Shown here: positions 44,433 through 54,010 of the stretch, piece after piece | Position numbering within the stretch: position 1 is the stretch's first letter | Layout of the letters: each line of letters starts with the position of its first letter | Source of the DNA: an uncultured Lachnospiraceae bacterium | Lineage (GTDB): Bacteria > Bacillota > Clostridia > Lachnospirales > Lachnospiraceae | Length of the DNA: 62,741 nucleotides | NCBI GenBank assembly: GCA_934401915.1 | Contig: CAKRSV010000012.1 | Span: 1-62,741 of the forward strand | Direction of reading: 5' to 3' | The notes under the pieces: generated by a model | Databases searched by the model: none | Seen by the model: the letters and a program-made list of their open reading frames with translations, nothing else | Told to the model about the DNA's origin: nothing | Made by a program: the position numbers and the translations under genes

Positions 44433-45623
44433 ATGTCACAATCAAAGGGACGCTTCGGAGTCCACGGCGGCCAATATATCCCGGAAACACTGATGAACGC
44501 CGTCATTGAACTCGAAGAAGCCTACAATCATTACAAAAACGATCCGGAGTTCAACCATGAGCTCACCACCCTGTTCAACGAATATGCCGGCAGGCCAAGC
44601 CGCCTGTACTACGCCGAAAAAATGACACGGGACCTGGGCGGCGCAAAGATCTATCTGAAAAGAGAGGATCTCAACCACACCGGCTCCCACAAGATCAACA
44701 ACGTGTTAGGGCAGGCTCTGCTCGCCAAAAAGATGGGAAAAACAAGGCTCATCGCTGAGACGGGCGCCGGACAGCACGGTGTGGCAACCGCCACCGCCGC
44801 CGCGCTACTCGGCATGGAATGTGTCGTCTTTATGGGTGAAGAAGATACCAGACGTCAGGCTCTGAACGTTTACCGGATGAAACTGCTCGGCTCGGAAGTC
44901 ATTCCGGTAAAGACCGGAACCGCCACGCTCAAGGATGCTGTCTCCGAGGCCATGCGGGAATGGACAAGCCGCATTGACGACACCCATTACTGCCTCGGTT
45001 CCGTCATGGGGCCTCATCCATTTCCGACCATCGTGCGCGATTTTCAGGCCGTGATCTCCCGCGAGATCAAAGCACAGATGCTGGAAAAGGAAGGCCGGCT
45101 TCCCGACGCCGTGATCGCCTGTGTGGGCGGCGGCAGCAATGCCATGGGAAGTTTCTACCATTTTATTGAAGATAAAGACGTTGCCCTCATCGGCTGTGAA
45201 GCAGCAGGACGCGGCATTGACACCTTCGAGACGGCAGCAACCATCAACACCGGACGCCCCGGCATTTTCCATGGTATGAAGTCCTACTTCTGCCAGGACA
45301 AATACGGACAGATCGCGCCTGTATACTCGATCTCTGCCGGTCTTGACTATCCCGGGATCGGCCCGGAGCACGCATGGCTGCACGACACCGGCAGAGCCAC
45401 CTATGTAGCAGTCACCGACGAAGAGGCTGTCGACGCCTTTGAATACCTTTCCAGAACAGAAGGCATCATTCCCGCGATCGAAAGCGCCCACGCGGTGGCG
45501 TACGCACGGAAGCTCGCCAAGACACTCAGAAAAGACCAGAGTATCGTCATCACCATCTCCGGACGGGGAGATAAAGACTGTGCTGCCATCGCACGTTACA
45601 GAGGGGAGGATATCCATGAGTAA
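44433..45623 (+). CDS. trpB: Tryptophan synthase beta chain
   Basis: This 396-residue PLP enzyme condenses indole with serine. The PLP Lys lies in [13 protein letters not shown] (about 85), and the phosphate-binding GGGSNA lies in [20 protein letters not shown] precedes the ATG. It overlaps trpA by eight bases, suiting the alpha-beta complex that channels indole. Confidence 0.98.
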   Translation: MSQSKGRFGVHGGQYIPETLMNAVIELEEAYNHYKNDPEFNHELTTLFNEYAGRPSRLYYAEKMTRDLGGAKIYLKREDLNHTGSHKINNVLGQALLAKKMGKTRLIAETGAGQHGVATATAAALLGMECVVFMGEEDTRRQALNVYRMKLLGSEVIPVKTGTATLKDAVSEAMREWTSRIDDTHYCLGSVMGPHPFPTIVRDFQAVISREIKAQMLEKEGRLPDAVIACVGGGSNAMGSFYHFIEDKDVALIGCEAAGRGIDTFETAATINTGRPGIFHGMKSYFCQDKYGQIAPVYSISAGLDYPGIGPEHAWLHDTGRATYVAVTDEEAVDAFEYLSRTEGIIPAIESAHAVAYARKLAKTLRKDQSIVITISGRGDKDCAAIARYRGEDIHE

Positions 45624-46389
45624 AATACAAGACGCATTTGCACACGGAAAAGCATTCATACCATTCATCACCTGCGGGGATCCGGATCTGGAAACGACAA
45701 AAGCGGTCGTTCGCGCCGCCGTTTCCTCCGGAGCCGATCTGATCGAGCTCGGTATTCCTTTTTCCGATCCGACAGCCGAAGGACCTGTGATCCAGGGCGC
45801 TAATCTTCGCGCGCTCTCCGGTGGTGTCACTACGGACAAAATTTTCGATATGGTACGGGAATTGCGAAAAGACGTTACCGTTCCCATGGTCTTTATGACC
45901 TATGCCAATGTCGTCTTTTCCTACGATGCAGAGAAATTTATCAAAACCTGTTCCGAAATCGGGATCGATGGCCTGATCCTGCCGGATATTCCCTATGAGG
46001 AGAAAGAAGAATTTGATCCTATCTGTAAAAAATATGGCGTCGACCTGATCTCCCTGATCGCGCCCACCTCGCACGACCGCATCGCCATGATCGCCAGAGA
46101 AGCCAGCGGCTTCATCTATATCGTGTCAAGTCTCGGCGTGACCGGAACAAGAAACGAGATCACCACGGACATTGCAGCCATGGTAGAACTGATCCGTCAA
46201 AACAGCTCCCTTCCCTGCGCCGTCGGTTTTGGAATCTCTACGCCGCAGCAGGCTTCCAAAATGGCGTCGCTGTCTGACGGCGCTATCGTCGGATCCGCGA
46301 TCATAAAGCTGATCGCCCAGTACGAAAAAGATGCCGCCGCTCCGGTTGCCGCCTATGTCAAGGAGATGAAGGACGCTCTGCGGAATTGA
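45616..46389 (+). CDS. trpA: Tryptophan synthase alpha chain
   Basis: This 257-residue TIM-barrel subunit cleaves indole-3-glycerol phosphate. [29 protein letters not shown] (catalytic Glu) and [10 protein letters not shown] are the family marks. The start at 45616 is inside the end of trpB with GGAGGA upstream; the long frame from 45439 is trpB in another phase. It is the last gene of the operon, followed by a terminator. Confidence 0.97.
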   Translation: MSKIQDAFAHGKAFIPFITCGDPDLETTKAVVRAAVSSGADLIELGIPFSDPTAEGPVIQGANLRALSGGVTTDKIFDMVRELRKDVTVPMVFMTYANVVFSYDAEKFIKTCSEIGIDGLILPDIPYEEKEEFDPICKKYGVDLISLIAPTSHDRIAMIAREASGFIYIVSSLGVTGTRNEITTDIAAMVELIRQNSSLPCAVGFGISTPQQASKMASLSDGAIVGSAIIKLIAQYEKDAAAPVAAYVKEMKDALRN

Positions 46390-46416
46390 TCCGTCAGATA
46401 TAAATCTGTGCAAACC

Positions 46417-46465
46417 AAAATTGCCATTCTGCTGACCCCATGGGAAAACAGAATGGCAATTTTAT
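46417..46465. terminator. Bidirectional terminator after trpA
   Basis: AAAATTGCCATTCTG (46417-46431) pairs perfectly with CAGAATGGCAATTTT (46449-46463) around a 17-base loop, with U/A-rich ends on both sides. It separates trpA from the convergent Rpn copy. Confidence 0.85.
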
Positions 46466-46482
46466 AAAATAGATGCCGTTTC

Positions 46483-47316
46483 TCAATACCTGTGCAGCGC
46501 GTTCTCTGCCTGCTCCCGGCTCAGCTTCAGTTTTTCCTGCAACAGCTGAAGGATCTCCTCCTCCGGTCTGCCAAACTGCCGCCCCAGCTCTACGATCTCT
46601 TCCATCCTTCCCTCTGTCAGACCAGCTTTTATTCCTTCTTTTCTGATCCTCTGTTCAATTTCAAAACTCTTCATATACGCAAGCCCTGCCTCTCCGTCCT
46701 GCCGGATCGCCGTCACCATCCGGTGCAGCTCTTTCAATTCCTGTGTCACCGCATTCTCTGACACAGATCTTTCCATATAATGTAACAGCTGTGGTAATCC
46801 CTCCGGCATACCGCCGCTGTCCCCACCAGTATACAGAAAGATCGTCTGCGCGCCGTCATCGTAAGGCATCTCCGGCACCTCCACGCAGCCGTTCTTTATC
46901 GTGTACACCATGCGCCCCAGCCCAAACGGATCATAGGTAGTGATAAAGATCACCACAACATTTCGCAGACCGCTGTACTCCTCCCCGGACGCCAGGCTCC
47001 CGGCATCGATCTTCGCATGGTAAAAGCGCACCCTGCGCGGCAGCGACGCGATCTCCTCTTTCTCAGCATTTTGATCCGGTTCTATATCAAAAATGCCGCC
47101 TGCATTCTCATCCAGATACACGTCCAGCCGCACTCCGTGCGTTTCCCGTCTCTCACCACAGCAGAAATACTGCGGCACCACGGTCAGCTTTCCCATCGGC
47201 CTCCCAAGGATGCAGCTAAGGATATAGCCTGTCGCTTTCTCCCCGTAAGTCTTATGGCTGGTCAGACGGTTCATCAGAAAATCATCCACCAGATTCAGTT
47301 CCTGTAATGTTCTCAT
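46483..47316 (-). CDS. Rpn-type nuclease / PD-(D/E)XK transposase-like protein, copy 2
   Basis: This 277-residue protein is almost identical to the protein at 38341-39234 through the nuclease core (RLDVYLDENAGGIFDIE). It lacks 20 residues of the EGIxxG-rich linker and differs at scattered C-terminal positions (for example GRPEEEILQ for DRPEEEILR). The same AGGAGG-ATG start at 47316 and the same promoter are kept. It appears intact and expressible. The linker difference looks like slippage between near-identical short repeats. Confidence 0.82.
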   Translation of the reverse strand: MRTLQELNLVDDFLMNRLTSHKTYGEKATGYILSCILGRPMGKLTVVPQYFCCGERRETHGVRLDVYLDENAGGIFDIEPDQNAEKEEIASLPRRVRFYHAKIDAGSLASGEEYSGLRNVVVIFITTYDPFGLGRMVYTIKNGCVEVPEMPYDDGAQTIFLYTGGDSGGMPEGLPQLLHYMERSVSENAVTQELKELHRMVTAIRQDGEAGLAYMKSFEIEQRIRKEGIKAGLTEGRMEEIVELGRQFGRPEEEILQLLQEKLKLSREQAENALHRY

Positions 47317-47492
47317 TTTTCCTCCTGTTCCCACAGTGCAGGGAAACAGAAGCCCTCCTTATGTGATTCCTCCATTTTCAATGCACCATGCTCTTTTTTC
47401 GTGTGATGTAAAAGCATAGAATCCATTGAAATGCTGTCAGAAATACAGATCGGCTCGCGCCGTGTGAATCACAGAATATATGCTTTGTACCG

Positions 47493-47521
47493 ATTATAAC
47501 AGAACTTTATTCTGAATACAA
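47493..47521 (-). promoter_or_regulatory. Promoter of Rpn copy 2
   Basis: On the minus strand TTGTAT (47521-47516), a 17-base spacer and TATAAT (47498-47493), the same as copy 1 apart from one spacer base. Confidence 0.7.
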
Positions 47522-47756
47522 GCAGCATTTTTATGCCAGTCTCTACGTCGACTGTTCACAGACACGTGCATATAAGCGACCTCCCGCTGTCCACTCAAAG
47601 ATCCTCTTCTCTTCCGACAAAAGCTATGGATTTTATGAACGCAATGGAGTAGAATAGCCTTGGAACAAAACAAACAGCTGCGGATGGCAGCTGAAAAATT
47701 GCATGCGCAGTTTTTCTTTGCCCCTTCGCAATAATTGCGTAGAAATGGAGATTACT

Positions 47757-48599
47757 ATGTACGAATTCACACAAGACTGCATACTTCACGTGGAACAGAT
47801 TGATGATGAGCACCGCCGTCTGTTTCAGATCATCAATGAGACATTGGCGCTTTTAGAGCAGACGGAGGACGTCACGCCACTTTCCAAAAATCTGCTGAAG
47901 AATCTGACCGATTACGCCGCTACCCACTTTGCACACGAAGAGGCTTACATGGAACAGATCCATGATCCCGAGCTGCCGCTGCAAAAAAAAGAACACGCAG
48001 CGTTTGCGAAAAAAATCGCGGATTACCAGATAGACAGTTCTTCCCCGCAGGCAGCGAAACAGTCTTTACAGGACCTTCTTCAATACCTGGTCCGCTGGCT
48101 CTATCATCACATTTTAAGCAGCGATATGATGATCGGCAAGTTGTCTGGGGATTCCAATGGCAAGGAAGATCCTTTTGCCTTTACAGAAAAATATAAAACC
48201 GGCATTTCATTTGTCGACGAGCAGCATTGCCGCCTCTTCGAGATCATCCGCGATACCGACGCACTGATCCATGAGCAGTTCCTGTATGACAAATATGATC
48301 AGATCATGCACCTTCTCGGCGAACTAAAGGATTATACCGCTTCTCATTTTCAGGACGAGGAAGCGTTGATGGAGCGCATCGGCTACCCCGGGCTTGCTGC
48401 ACAGAAGCGGGCACATTCTGCTTTCATTGAGAAACTCGTCGAAATCGATCTGTCCGAGCTTGACGAAATCGACGACCATCAGCAGGCTTACCTTCTGGAA
48501 CTGATCCAGTTCCTGCTTGGCTGGCTTTCAAACCACATCCTCGGATCGGACAAGCAGATCGGCGAATATATGCGTGAGCAGCATATCACCGCTGAATAA
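47757..48599 (+). CDS. Bacteriohemerythrin with two hemerythrin domains
   Basis: This 280-residue protein is two hemerythrin domains in tandem (about 1-135 and 143-280). The first has VEQIDDEHRRLF, HFAHEEAYM, KKEHAAF and HHILSSDMMIG. The second has VDEQHCRLFEI, HFQDEEALM, KRAHSAF and NHILGSDKQIG. Both keep most His, Glu and Asp ligands of a di-iron centre, so both may bind oxygen or NO. Single-domain proteins are usual, so the duplication is notable. The start at 47757 has GGAG six bases upstream. In an anaerobe it probably scavenges or senses oxygen. Confidence 0.88.
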   Translation: MYEFTQDCILHVEQIDDEHRRLFQIINETLALLEQTEDVTPLSKNLLKNLTDYAATHFAHEEAYMEQIHDPELPLQKKEHAAFAKKIADYQIDSSSPQAAKQSLQDLLQYLVRWLYHHILSSDMMIGKLSGDSNGKEDPFAFTEKYKTGISFVDEQHCRLFEIIRDTDALIHEQFLYDKYDQIMHLLGELKDYTASHFQDEEALMERIGYPGLAAQKRAHSAFIEKLVEIDLSELDEIDDHQQAYLLELIQFLLGWLSNHILGSDKQIGEYMREQHITAE

Positions 48600-48653
48600 G
48601 GCCAGACTATTCAGGCAATCACCTATCAATATCAAGGAAGAAGGACACTCATT

Positions 48654-49199
48654 ATGTATGAAACGATTCAAAAGCAGGCCGCTGCTGTCACCAGGGAATT
48701 ATGTAAAAAAGCCGTATTAACGACCGGTTCTATTCTGGTAATCGGCTGCTCTTCCTCGGAGGTGTGCGGCGATCAGATCGGGAGCAATTCCAGTCTTGCC
48801 GCCGCGCAGGCTGTCTTTTCCGGCATCTATGAGGTCACGCAGGAACAGGGCATCTATCTTGCCGCCCAGTGCTGCGAACATCTGAACCGGGCAATTATCA
48901 TAGAGCGAGAAGCCGTACCGGGACAGGAGATCGTAAACGTTGTGCCGCAGCCAAAGGCCGGCGGATCCTTTGCCACCACTGCATACAAAACTTTCCGGCA
49001 TCCGGTCGCCGTAGAGGAGATCAAGGCCGATGCTGGCATTGACATCGGCGATACGCTGATCGGTATGCACCTGAAAAGGGTAGCTGTTCCGGTTCGTCTC
49101 GAGAACCACGAGATCGGTCAAGCACACATTACCGCCGCGCGGGTGCGCCCCAAATTTATCGGCGGCGAACGCGCCCACTATGATGACCGCTTAAAATAA
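48654..49199 (+). CDS. UPF0340 / TIGR01440 family protein
   Basis: The 181-residue protein matches the YwlG-like family in length and in its distinctive segments VIGCSSSEVCGDQIGSNSS (about 28-46), CCEHLNRAIIIERE and AHITAARVRPKFIGGERAHYDD. The function of the family is not established. AAGGAAGAAGG lies upstream of the ATG. It follows the hemerythrin gene by 54 bases and may share its transcript, ending at the terminator at 49208. Confidence 0.88.
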   Translation: MYETIQKQAAAVTRELCKKAVLTTGSILVIGCSSSEVCGDQIGSNSSLAAAQAVFSGIYEVTQEQGIYLAAQCCEHLNRAIIIEREAVPGQEIVNVVPQPKAGGSFATTAYKTFRHPVAVEEIKADAGIDIGDTLIGMHLKRVAVPVRLENHEIGQAHITAARVRPKFIGGERAHYDDRLK

Positions 49200-49207
49200 G
49201 ATAACGC

Positions 49208-49245
49208 AAAGGCGAGGTAACCTGTACCCCGCCTTTCTTATTTGT
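49208..49245 (+). terminator. Terminator after the UPF0340 gene
   Basis: AAAGGCGAGGTA pairs with TACCCCGCCTTT with one mismatch around a five-base loop, followed by CTTATTTG. It also lies downstream of the convergent glgP gene. Confidence 0.75.
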
Positions 49246-49273
49246 CTGTTATTTTCTTCCAGACCTTCTCAAC

Positions 49274-51583
49274 CTATTTCAGCTTCCAGATATCCCTGTT
49301 GTACTCTGCAATGGTTCTGTCAGAGGAGAAGAATCCTGCCTTCGCGATGTTGACAAGCATCATCTTGCGCCACTTCTTCTGATCCTCATAGTCTGCCATC
49401 ATACGATCCTTGGTGGCAATGTAATCCTCCAGATCCAGAAGTGTCATAAACCAGTCTTTGTTCAGGAGTTCCTTGTAAAGTCTCTCCAGATTCTCCTTGT
49501 GTCCAGCCTTCAGAGCCGCATCGCTGACGATAAAGTCCACTGCCTCTTTGATCACAGGACTCTTCTCATAGTAATCCCTGGAAACATAGTCTGCCTTCTC
49601 GTAATGCCTGATGACCGTCTCAGACTTTTCACCAAAGATATAGATATTGTCGTCGCCTACCAGTTCGTTGATCTCTACGTTTGCACCGTCGGAGGTTCCA
49701 AGCGTCACCGCACCGTTCAGCATAAACTTCATGTTTCCGGTTCCGGATGCTTCCTTGGATGCCAGCGAGATCTGCTCGGAAATGTCGCACGCCGGGATCA
49801 GCTTCTCAGCATATGCCACATTGTAGTTTTCTACCATCAGCACGGTCATATACTGGTTGACATCGGGATCACTGTTGATGATGTCCTGCAGCACGAGCAG
49901 CAGATGGATGATATCCTGTGCGATCACGTAAGCGGGCGCTGCCTTGGCACCGAAGATAAAGGTCATCGGTCTTGCCGGCTTCTTGCCGCTCTTGATCTCC
50001 AGATATTTATGGATGATATAAAGTGCGTTCATCTGCTGACGCTTATACTCATGAAGTCTCTTTACCTGAATGTCAAAGATGGAATCCGGATTCAGCACAA
50101 CGCCCTCTGCCTCTTTTACATAGGCAGCCAGATCTTTCTTGCGGTTCATCTTGATCTCTGCCAGACGGTTCAGCACCTTCTCATCATCGATAAATTCCAG
50201 CAGCTTCTCCAGCTTATCTGCATCCTTCTTATAGCCGTCCCCGATCGTCTCGGAAAGGAAAGCAGCCAGTTCGCGGTTGCAGGAAAGCAGCCATCTCCGG
50301 AAAGTAATTCCGTTTGTCTTGTTGTTGAACTTCTCCGGATAGATCTTGTAAAATGCGTTCAACTCTGTATTTTTAAGGATCTCTGTGTGGATTGCTGCCA
50401 CACCGTTTACAGAAAAGCCGTAGTGGATATCGATGTGCGCCATATGGACACGCTCGTCCTTATCGATGATCTGCACCTTGGGATCTGTATATTTTGCTGC
50501 GACTCTCTTATCCAGCTCCTTGATGATCGGCACTAACTGCGGTACGACCTTCTCCAGATAAGCTAACGGCCACTTCTCCAGCGCCTCTGCCAGGATCGTG
50601 TGGTTCGTATACGCGCAGGTCTTGCTGACTACTTCGATCGCCTCATCCATGGTGAAGGCTTTCTCATCCACAAGGATACGGATCAGCTCCGGGATCACCA
50701 TCGTCGGATGCGTGTCATTGATCTGGATCACTGCATGATCGTACATCTTGCGAAGGTCATACTTCTTTTCCTTCATCTCACGCAGGATCAGCTGCGCTGC
50801 ATTGCTTACCATGAAATACTGCTGATAAATACGCAGCAGGTTACCTGCCTCATCGGAATCATCAGGATAAAGGAAAAGGGTCAGGTTCTTCTCGATCGCC
50901 TCCTTATCAAAGTCGATTCCTTTCTTTACAAGGCTCTCATCCACTGTCTCAATATCAAACAGCCGCAATTTATTGACACCATTGTCATATCCTACCACAT
51001 CAATATCATAAAGTCTGGATGTAACCTTCTTGTCACCAAAATATACGTCAAAAGTGGTGTCTGTCTTGGTGAGCCAGGACTGTGCCTCGATCCAGTCATT
51101 CTTTTCTGCGGTCTGCAATTTATCCTTAAATACCTGCTTGAAAAGACCGAAATGATAATTCAGTCCGATTCCCTCTCCCGGAAGTCCGAGTGTCGCGATC
51201 GAATCAAGGAAGCATGCTGCAAGTCTGCCCAGCCCGCCGTTTCCGAGAGACGGCTCGGGTTCAACTTCTTCGATCATGCTCAGGTTCTTGCCATTCTTTG
51301 CAAGGATCTCCTCCAGCTTGTCATAGATCCCCAGATTGATCAGGTTGTTGGACAGAAGTTTTCCGATCAGAAACTCTGCGGAAATATAGTAGATCTTCTT
51401 CTCTCCCTCGATCGGTTCCGATACCTCCATCAGTGTCTTGGAAAGCTGCAGTAAGCTGTAGTAAAGCTCCTCATTTGTACAGTCAGCTACCTTTTTCCCG
51501 TAGCTTCCCTGTGTCTGATTCTCCAGCTCCTTCTCCAGATTCATCATTAGTACATCTCTTTTCAGGTTACTTGCCTGTGCCAT
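49274..51583 (-). CDS. glgP: Glycogen/starch/alpha-glucan phosphorylase
   Basis: This 769-residue PLP-dependent enzyme releases glucose-1-phosphate from glycogen or maltodextrin. [21 protein letters not shown] and NYHFGLFKQ lie in the N-terminal half, and the PLP Lys is in [15 protein letters not shown] with [12 protein letters not shown]. It is shorter than the 800+ residue enterobacterial form, usual in clostridia. AGGAGGG precedes the ATG. The LacI-type gene lies upstream on the same strand and is a candidate regulator. Confidence 0.95.
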   Translation of the reverse strand: MAQASNLKRDVLMMNLEKELENQTQGSYGKKVADCTNEELYYSLLQLSKTLMEVSEPIEGEKKIYYISAEFLIGKLLSNNLINLGIYDKLEEILAKNGKNLSMIEEVEPEPSLGNGGLGRLAACFLDSIATLGLPGEGIGLNYHFGLFKQVFKDKLQTAEKNDWIEAQSWLTKTDTTFDVYFGDKKVTSRLYDIDVVGYDNGVNKLRLFDIETVDESLVKKGIDFDKEAIEKNLTLFLYPDDSDEAGNLLRIYQQYFMVSNAAQLILREMKEKKYDLRKMYDHAVIQINDTHPTMVIPELIRILVDEKAFTMDEAIEVVSKTCAYTNHTILAEALEKWPLAYLEKVVPQLVPIIKELDKRVAAKYTDPKVQIIDKDERVHMAHIDIHYGFSVNGVAAIHTEILKNTELNAFYKIYPEKFNNKTNGITFRRWLLSCNRELAAFLSETIGDGYKKDADKLEKLLEFIDDEKVLNRLAEIKMNRKKDLAAYVKEAEGVVLNPDSIFDIQVKRLHEYKRQQMNALYIIHKYLEIKSGKKPARPMTFIFGAKAAPAYVIAQDIIHLLLVLQDIINSDPDVNQYMTVLMVENYNVAYAEKLIPACDISEQISLASKEASGTGNMKFMLNGAVTLGTSDGANVEINELVGDDNIYIFGEKSETVIRHYEKADYVSRDYYEKSPVIKEAVDFIVSDAALKAGHKENLERLYKELLNKDWFMTLLDLEDYIATKDRMMADYEDQKKWRKMMLVNIAKAGFFSSDRTIAEYNRDIWKLK

Positions 51584-51704
51584 TATGTTCCCTCCTGTTA
51601 CTCTTTCTTAACTGTTTCCATTTTATTCTCAGATGCGCGCCTCTCCTGTCGGCGTACATCCAATTTGCTCTTCCTTATTACTATTACTGACCTGCCGGGC
51701 TTCG

Positions 51705-52709
51705 CTACACCAGAACATCCTCGTAGGTCATCTGTACCATCTCGTAGCCGAGCACGAGCTGTTTTCCTTCTCCGCCTTCCAGCAGACGCTTAAGCTCTGT
51801 CACCGCTTCGGACGCGATATTGCCGAAATTCTGCCGGATCGTATTCATCTGTTTGCCGGCATAGCCCATCAAGGTGATCCCGTCAAAACCGCAGACCGGT
51901 CGGAATATATCCATCTCGATCAGCGCCTTCATGGCTCCGATCGCCATCAGATCCGACGCACAGACTACCACATCCTTGTTCTTGGCATATTTGAAAGTCA
52001 GATTCCGCGCCTGCAGTTCCGAAAACTCACCGTTCCGCACCATCAGCGGCATCTCCAGATCCTCTGCGAGCTGCCGGATCCCTTTGAGACGCTCCTCCGT
52101 CACATATCCGTTCTTTCCTCCGGTCAGATACAGGATCCCTTTCGCATTTTCTTTCGTGATGCCATTTTCCTGGATCGTCTTTTTGGCCACCGCGTACTGT
52201 GCTCCCGGCTGATCGATCCAGACCGCCGAAGTGTTGGCGTTTACTAACGGCGCATCGACGACCACTGTCTTAAAGATCTGCGTGTGGATCAGCCTATGCA
52301 GTACCTTTTCATCCTTGGAAATTCCAAAAATGATCAGCCCTGTAATGCTCTGCGACTGTAGATAGCGTATCACTTCCTCCAGCGTTTTATTCCTGAGCAT
52401 CGAGTAAAACACGGTGATGACGTCCAGATTCAGTTCCACGGCGCGGCTGATCGTGCCGGAAAGGCACTGCATATTGATCTCATCGACCGCCTGTGATATA
52501 TTATCCAGATTCATCAGAAGCGCCACTCTTCCGGACTGCTTCGAGGACAACGCCGCCGCCACGGAGTTTGGTACAAAATTCAGCTCTGCAACCGCTTCAT
52601 TTACTTTTCTTTTTGTTTCTTCGCTGACATTCGGGTAGTTGTTCAGCACCTTGGACACGGTGGAAATGGCTACCCCAGCCCGCTTCGCGACATCTTTGAT
52701 TGAAACCAT
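51705..52709 (-). CDS. LacI family transcriptional regulator
   Basis: This 334-residue repressor has an N-terminal LacI helix-turn-helix (SIKDVAKRAGVAISTVSKVLNN, residues 3-24), the hinge (AALSSKQSG) and a periplasmic-binding-protein-like effector domain (SDLMAIGAMKALIEMD, GFDGITLMGYAGKQMNTIRQ). No ribosome site of consensus quality is seen, only a GAGGAAATAAGC-like stretch. Two operator-like palindromes sit in its own leader, so it probably represses itself. Glycogen phosphorylase downstream may be another target. The effector is probably a sugar or sugar phosphate. Confidence 0.92.
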   Translation of the reverse strand: MVSIKDVAKRAGVAISTVSKVLNNYPNVSEETKRKVNEAVAELNFVPNSVAAALSSKQSGRVALLMNLDNISQAVDEINMQCLSGTISRAVELNLDVITVFYSMLRNKTLEEVIRYLQSQSITGLIIFGISKDEKVLHRLIHTQIFKTVVVDAPLVNANTSAVWIDQPGAQYAVAKKTIQENGITKENAKGILYLTGGKNGYVTEERLKGIRQLAEDLEMPLMVRNGEFSELQARNLTFKYAKNKDVVVCASDLMAIGAMKALIEMDIFRPVCGFDGITLMGYAGKQMNTIRQNFGNIASEAVTELKRLLEGGEGKQLVLGYEMVQMTYEDVLV

Positions 52710-52745
52710 GCTTATTTCCTCAGTAAATTAGGTCTTACAATTTCA

Positions 52746-52772
52746 GAAAACATTTTCCGGAAATCGTTTTCC
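52746..52772 (-). promoter_or_regulatory. Tandem LacI-type operators
   Basis: GAAAACATTTTCC (52746-52758) is followed directly by GGAAATCGTTTTCC (52759-52772), which has the central CG of LacI-family sites. They lie just downstream of the promoter, where bound repressor would block transcription. Confidence 0.65.
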
Positions 52773-52778
52773 TCAATC

Positions 52779-52807
52779 ATCATATAACAAAAGAGCGGCT
52801 TTGTAAA
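52779..52807 (-). promoter_or_regulatory. Promoter of the LacI-type gene
   Basis: On the minus strand TTTACA (52807-52802), a 17-base spacer and TATGAT (52784-52779). Confidence 0.65.
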
Positions 52808-53043
52808 CCACTCTTTTTGAAAAATTTTCCCCTTTTCGCTTTTTTATGCAATATGGCTAAGTACGCGTGTTGTCTTTCGTACGTTTTAACCATAACCTTC
52901 TTCTGCCGGGCTCTGGAAGGAGGCTGTCTTTTTTCGCAGACAATCGTTCATTTGCCAAGTCTGCGTTGAATTTCCCCCCTAAAAGTGTTACACTCTCCTA
53001 TAGGTACATTACAGAATAAGAACAATCATCAGGAGGAACATGA
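52808..53043. other. Divergent intergenic region
   Basis: No gene is seen. The region holds the hairpin CGCAGAC/GTCTGCG around 52935-52965, the short dyad GTACG/CGTAC near 52860-52883, and the DegV promoter. Confidence 0.5.
52966..52994 (+). promoter_or_regulatory. Promoter of the DegV gene
   Basis: TTGAAT (52966-52971), a 17-base spacer and TACACT (52989-52994) lie 50 bases upstream of the ATG. Confidence 0.6.
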
Positions 53044-53931
53044 ATGAGCAATTATATACTGAGCTGCAGTTCCACAGCCGATCTTTCGCAGGAACACTTC
53101 AAAAACCGGGATATTTCCTACATCTGCTTTCACTATGAGCTGGACGGGAAGCAGTACATGGACGATCTCGGCAAGACGATGCCTTTCGATAAATTCTATG
53201 AAGCCATGACAAACGGCGCCGATACAAAAACTTCTCAGATCAACGTAGACGAGTACAACAATTATTTTGAAAAATTTCTGCAGGACGGCAAAGACATCCT
53301 GCACCTCAGCCTTTCTTCCGGTATTTCCGGAACCGTCAACTCTGCAATGATTGCAAGAGATGCGCTGGCTGAAAAATATCCGGACCGCAAGATCTACGTG
53401 CTGGATTCTCTGGCAGCTTCCTCAGGCTATGGACTTCTGATGGATAAACTGGCTGATCTGCGCGACCAGGGGATGAGCATTGACGAGTTAAAAGACTGGG
53501 CTGTCGCCAACCGCCTGAAATGCAACCACTGGTTCTTCTCCACCGACCTTACCTTCTATATCAAGGGCGGACGTGTTTCCAAAGCCTCCGGCTTTATCGG
53601 GAGCATGCTCAATATCTGCCCGCTTCTGAACGTCAATCATCTGGGACAGCTTATCCCGCGCTACAAGATCCGCACCAAGCGTAAGGTGATCCAGACGATC
53701 GTTGACAAGATGGAGGAATGTATCGAAGAGGGCACAGCCTACAACGGCAAGTGTTATATTTCCAATTCTGCCTGCTACGACGATGCACGGAGCGTTGCCG
53801 ACCTGATCGAAGCAAGGTTCCCGAATCTGGACGGAAAAGTCGAGATCAACAACATCGGAACCACGATCGGCAGCCATACCGGTCCCGGCACAGTCGCTGT
53901 ATTTTTCTGGGGAAAAGAAAGAGTCGATTAA
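53044..53931 (+). CDS. DegV family fatty-acid-binding protein
   Basis: The 295-residue protein matches DegV/FakB proteins, which bind a fatty acid and present it to FakA kinase. TSQINVDEYNNYFEKFL, LHLSLSSGISGTVNSA and DSLAASSGYGLL form the lipid pocket, and GTTIGSHTGPGTVAVFFWG is the C-terminal signature. AGGAGG precedes the ATG. No FakA gene is adjacent. It is monocistronic, with a strong terminator after it. Confidence 0.92.
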   Translation: MSNYILSCSSTADLSQEHFKNRDISYICFHYELDGKQYMDDLGKTMPFDKFYEAMTNGADTKTSQINVDEYNNYFEKFLQDGKDILHLSLSSGISGTVNSAMIARDALAEKYPDRKIYVLDSLAASSGYGLLMDKLADLRDQGMSIDELKDWAVANRLKCNHWFFSTDLTFYIKGGRVSKASGFIGSMLNICPLLNVNHLGQLIPRYKIRTKRKVIQTIVDKMEECIEEGTAYNGKCYISNSACYDDARSVADLIEARFPNLDGKVEINNIGTTIGSHTGPGTVAVFFWGKERVD

Positions 53932-53945
53932 ATCATTAGGGAACA

Positions 53946-53996
53946 CAAAAACGCCTGTATTGCCATTTCAGACTGAAATGCAGTACAGGCGTTTTT
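53946..53996. terminator. Bidirectional terminator between DegV and antiporter genes
   Basis: AAAAACGCCTGTA continues into a long stem (two mismatches) with TACAGGCGTTTTT on the other side. It has A-run and T-run ends and lies between convergent genes. Confidence 0.9.
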
Positions 53997-54010
53997 CTAT
54001 GCAATGTCCA

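Larger units (their letters stand above)
46480..47522. repeat. Long direct repeat, copy 2
   Basis: This 1043-bp unit matches 38338-39440 in the same orientation, 8.1 kb away, including the promoter and about 200 bp upstream of the gene. The length difference is one 60-bp in-frame segment. Confidence 0.9.

Noticed and set aside
44805..45887. 360-codon minus-strand frame across trpB and trpA
   Set aside because: It spans two strongly supported genes on the other strand and has no motif.
38341..47316. The trp operon plus both Rpn genes as a composite transposon
   Set aside because: No terminal inverted repeats or target-site duplications were seen, and Rpn proteins are not proven transposases. 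Kept as a recombination hypothesis only.
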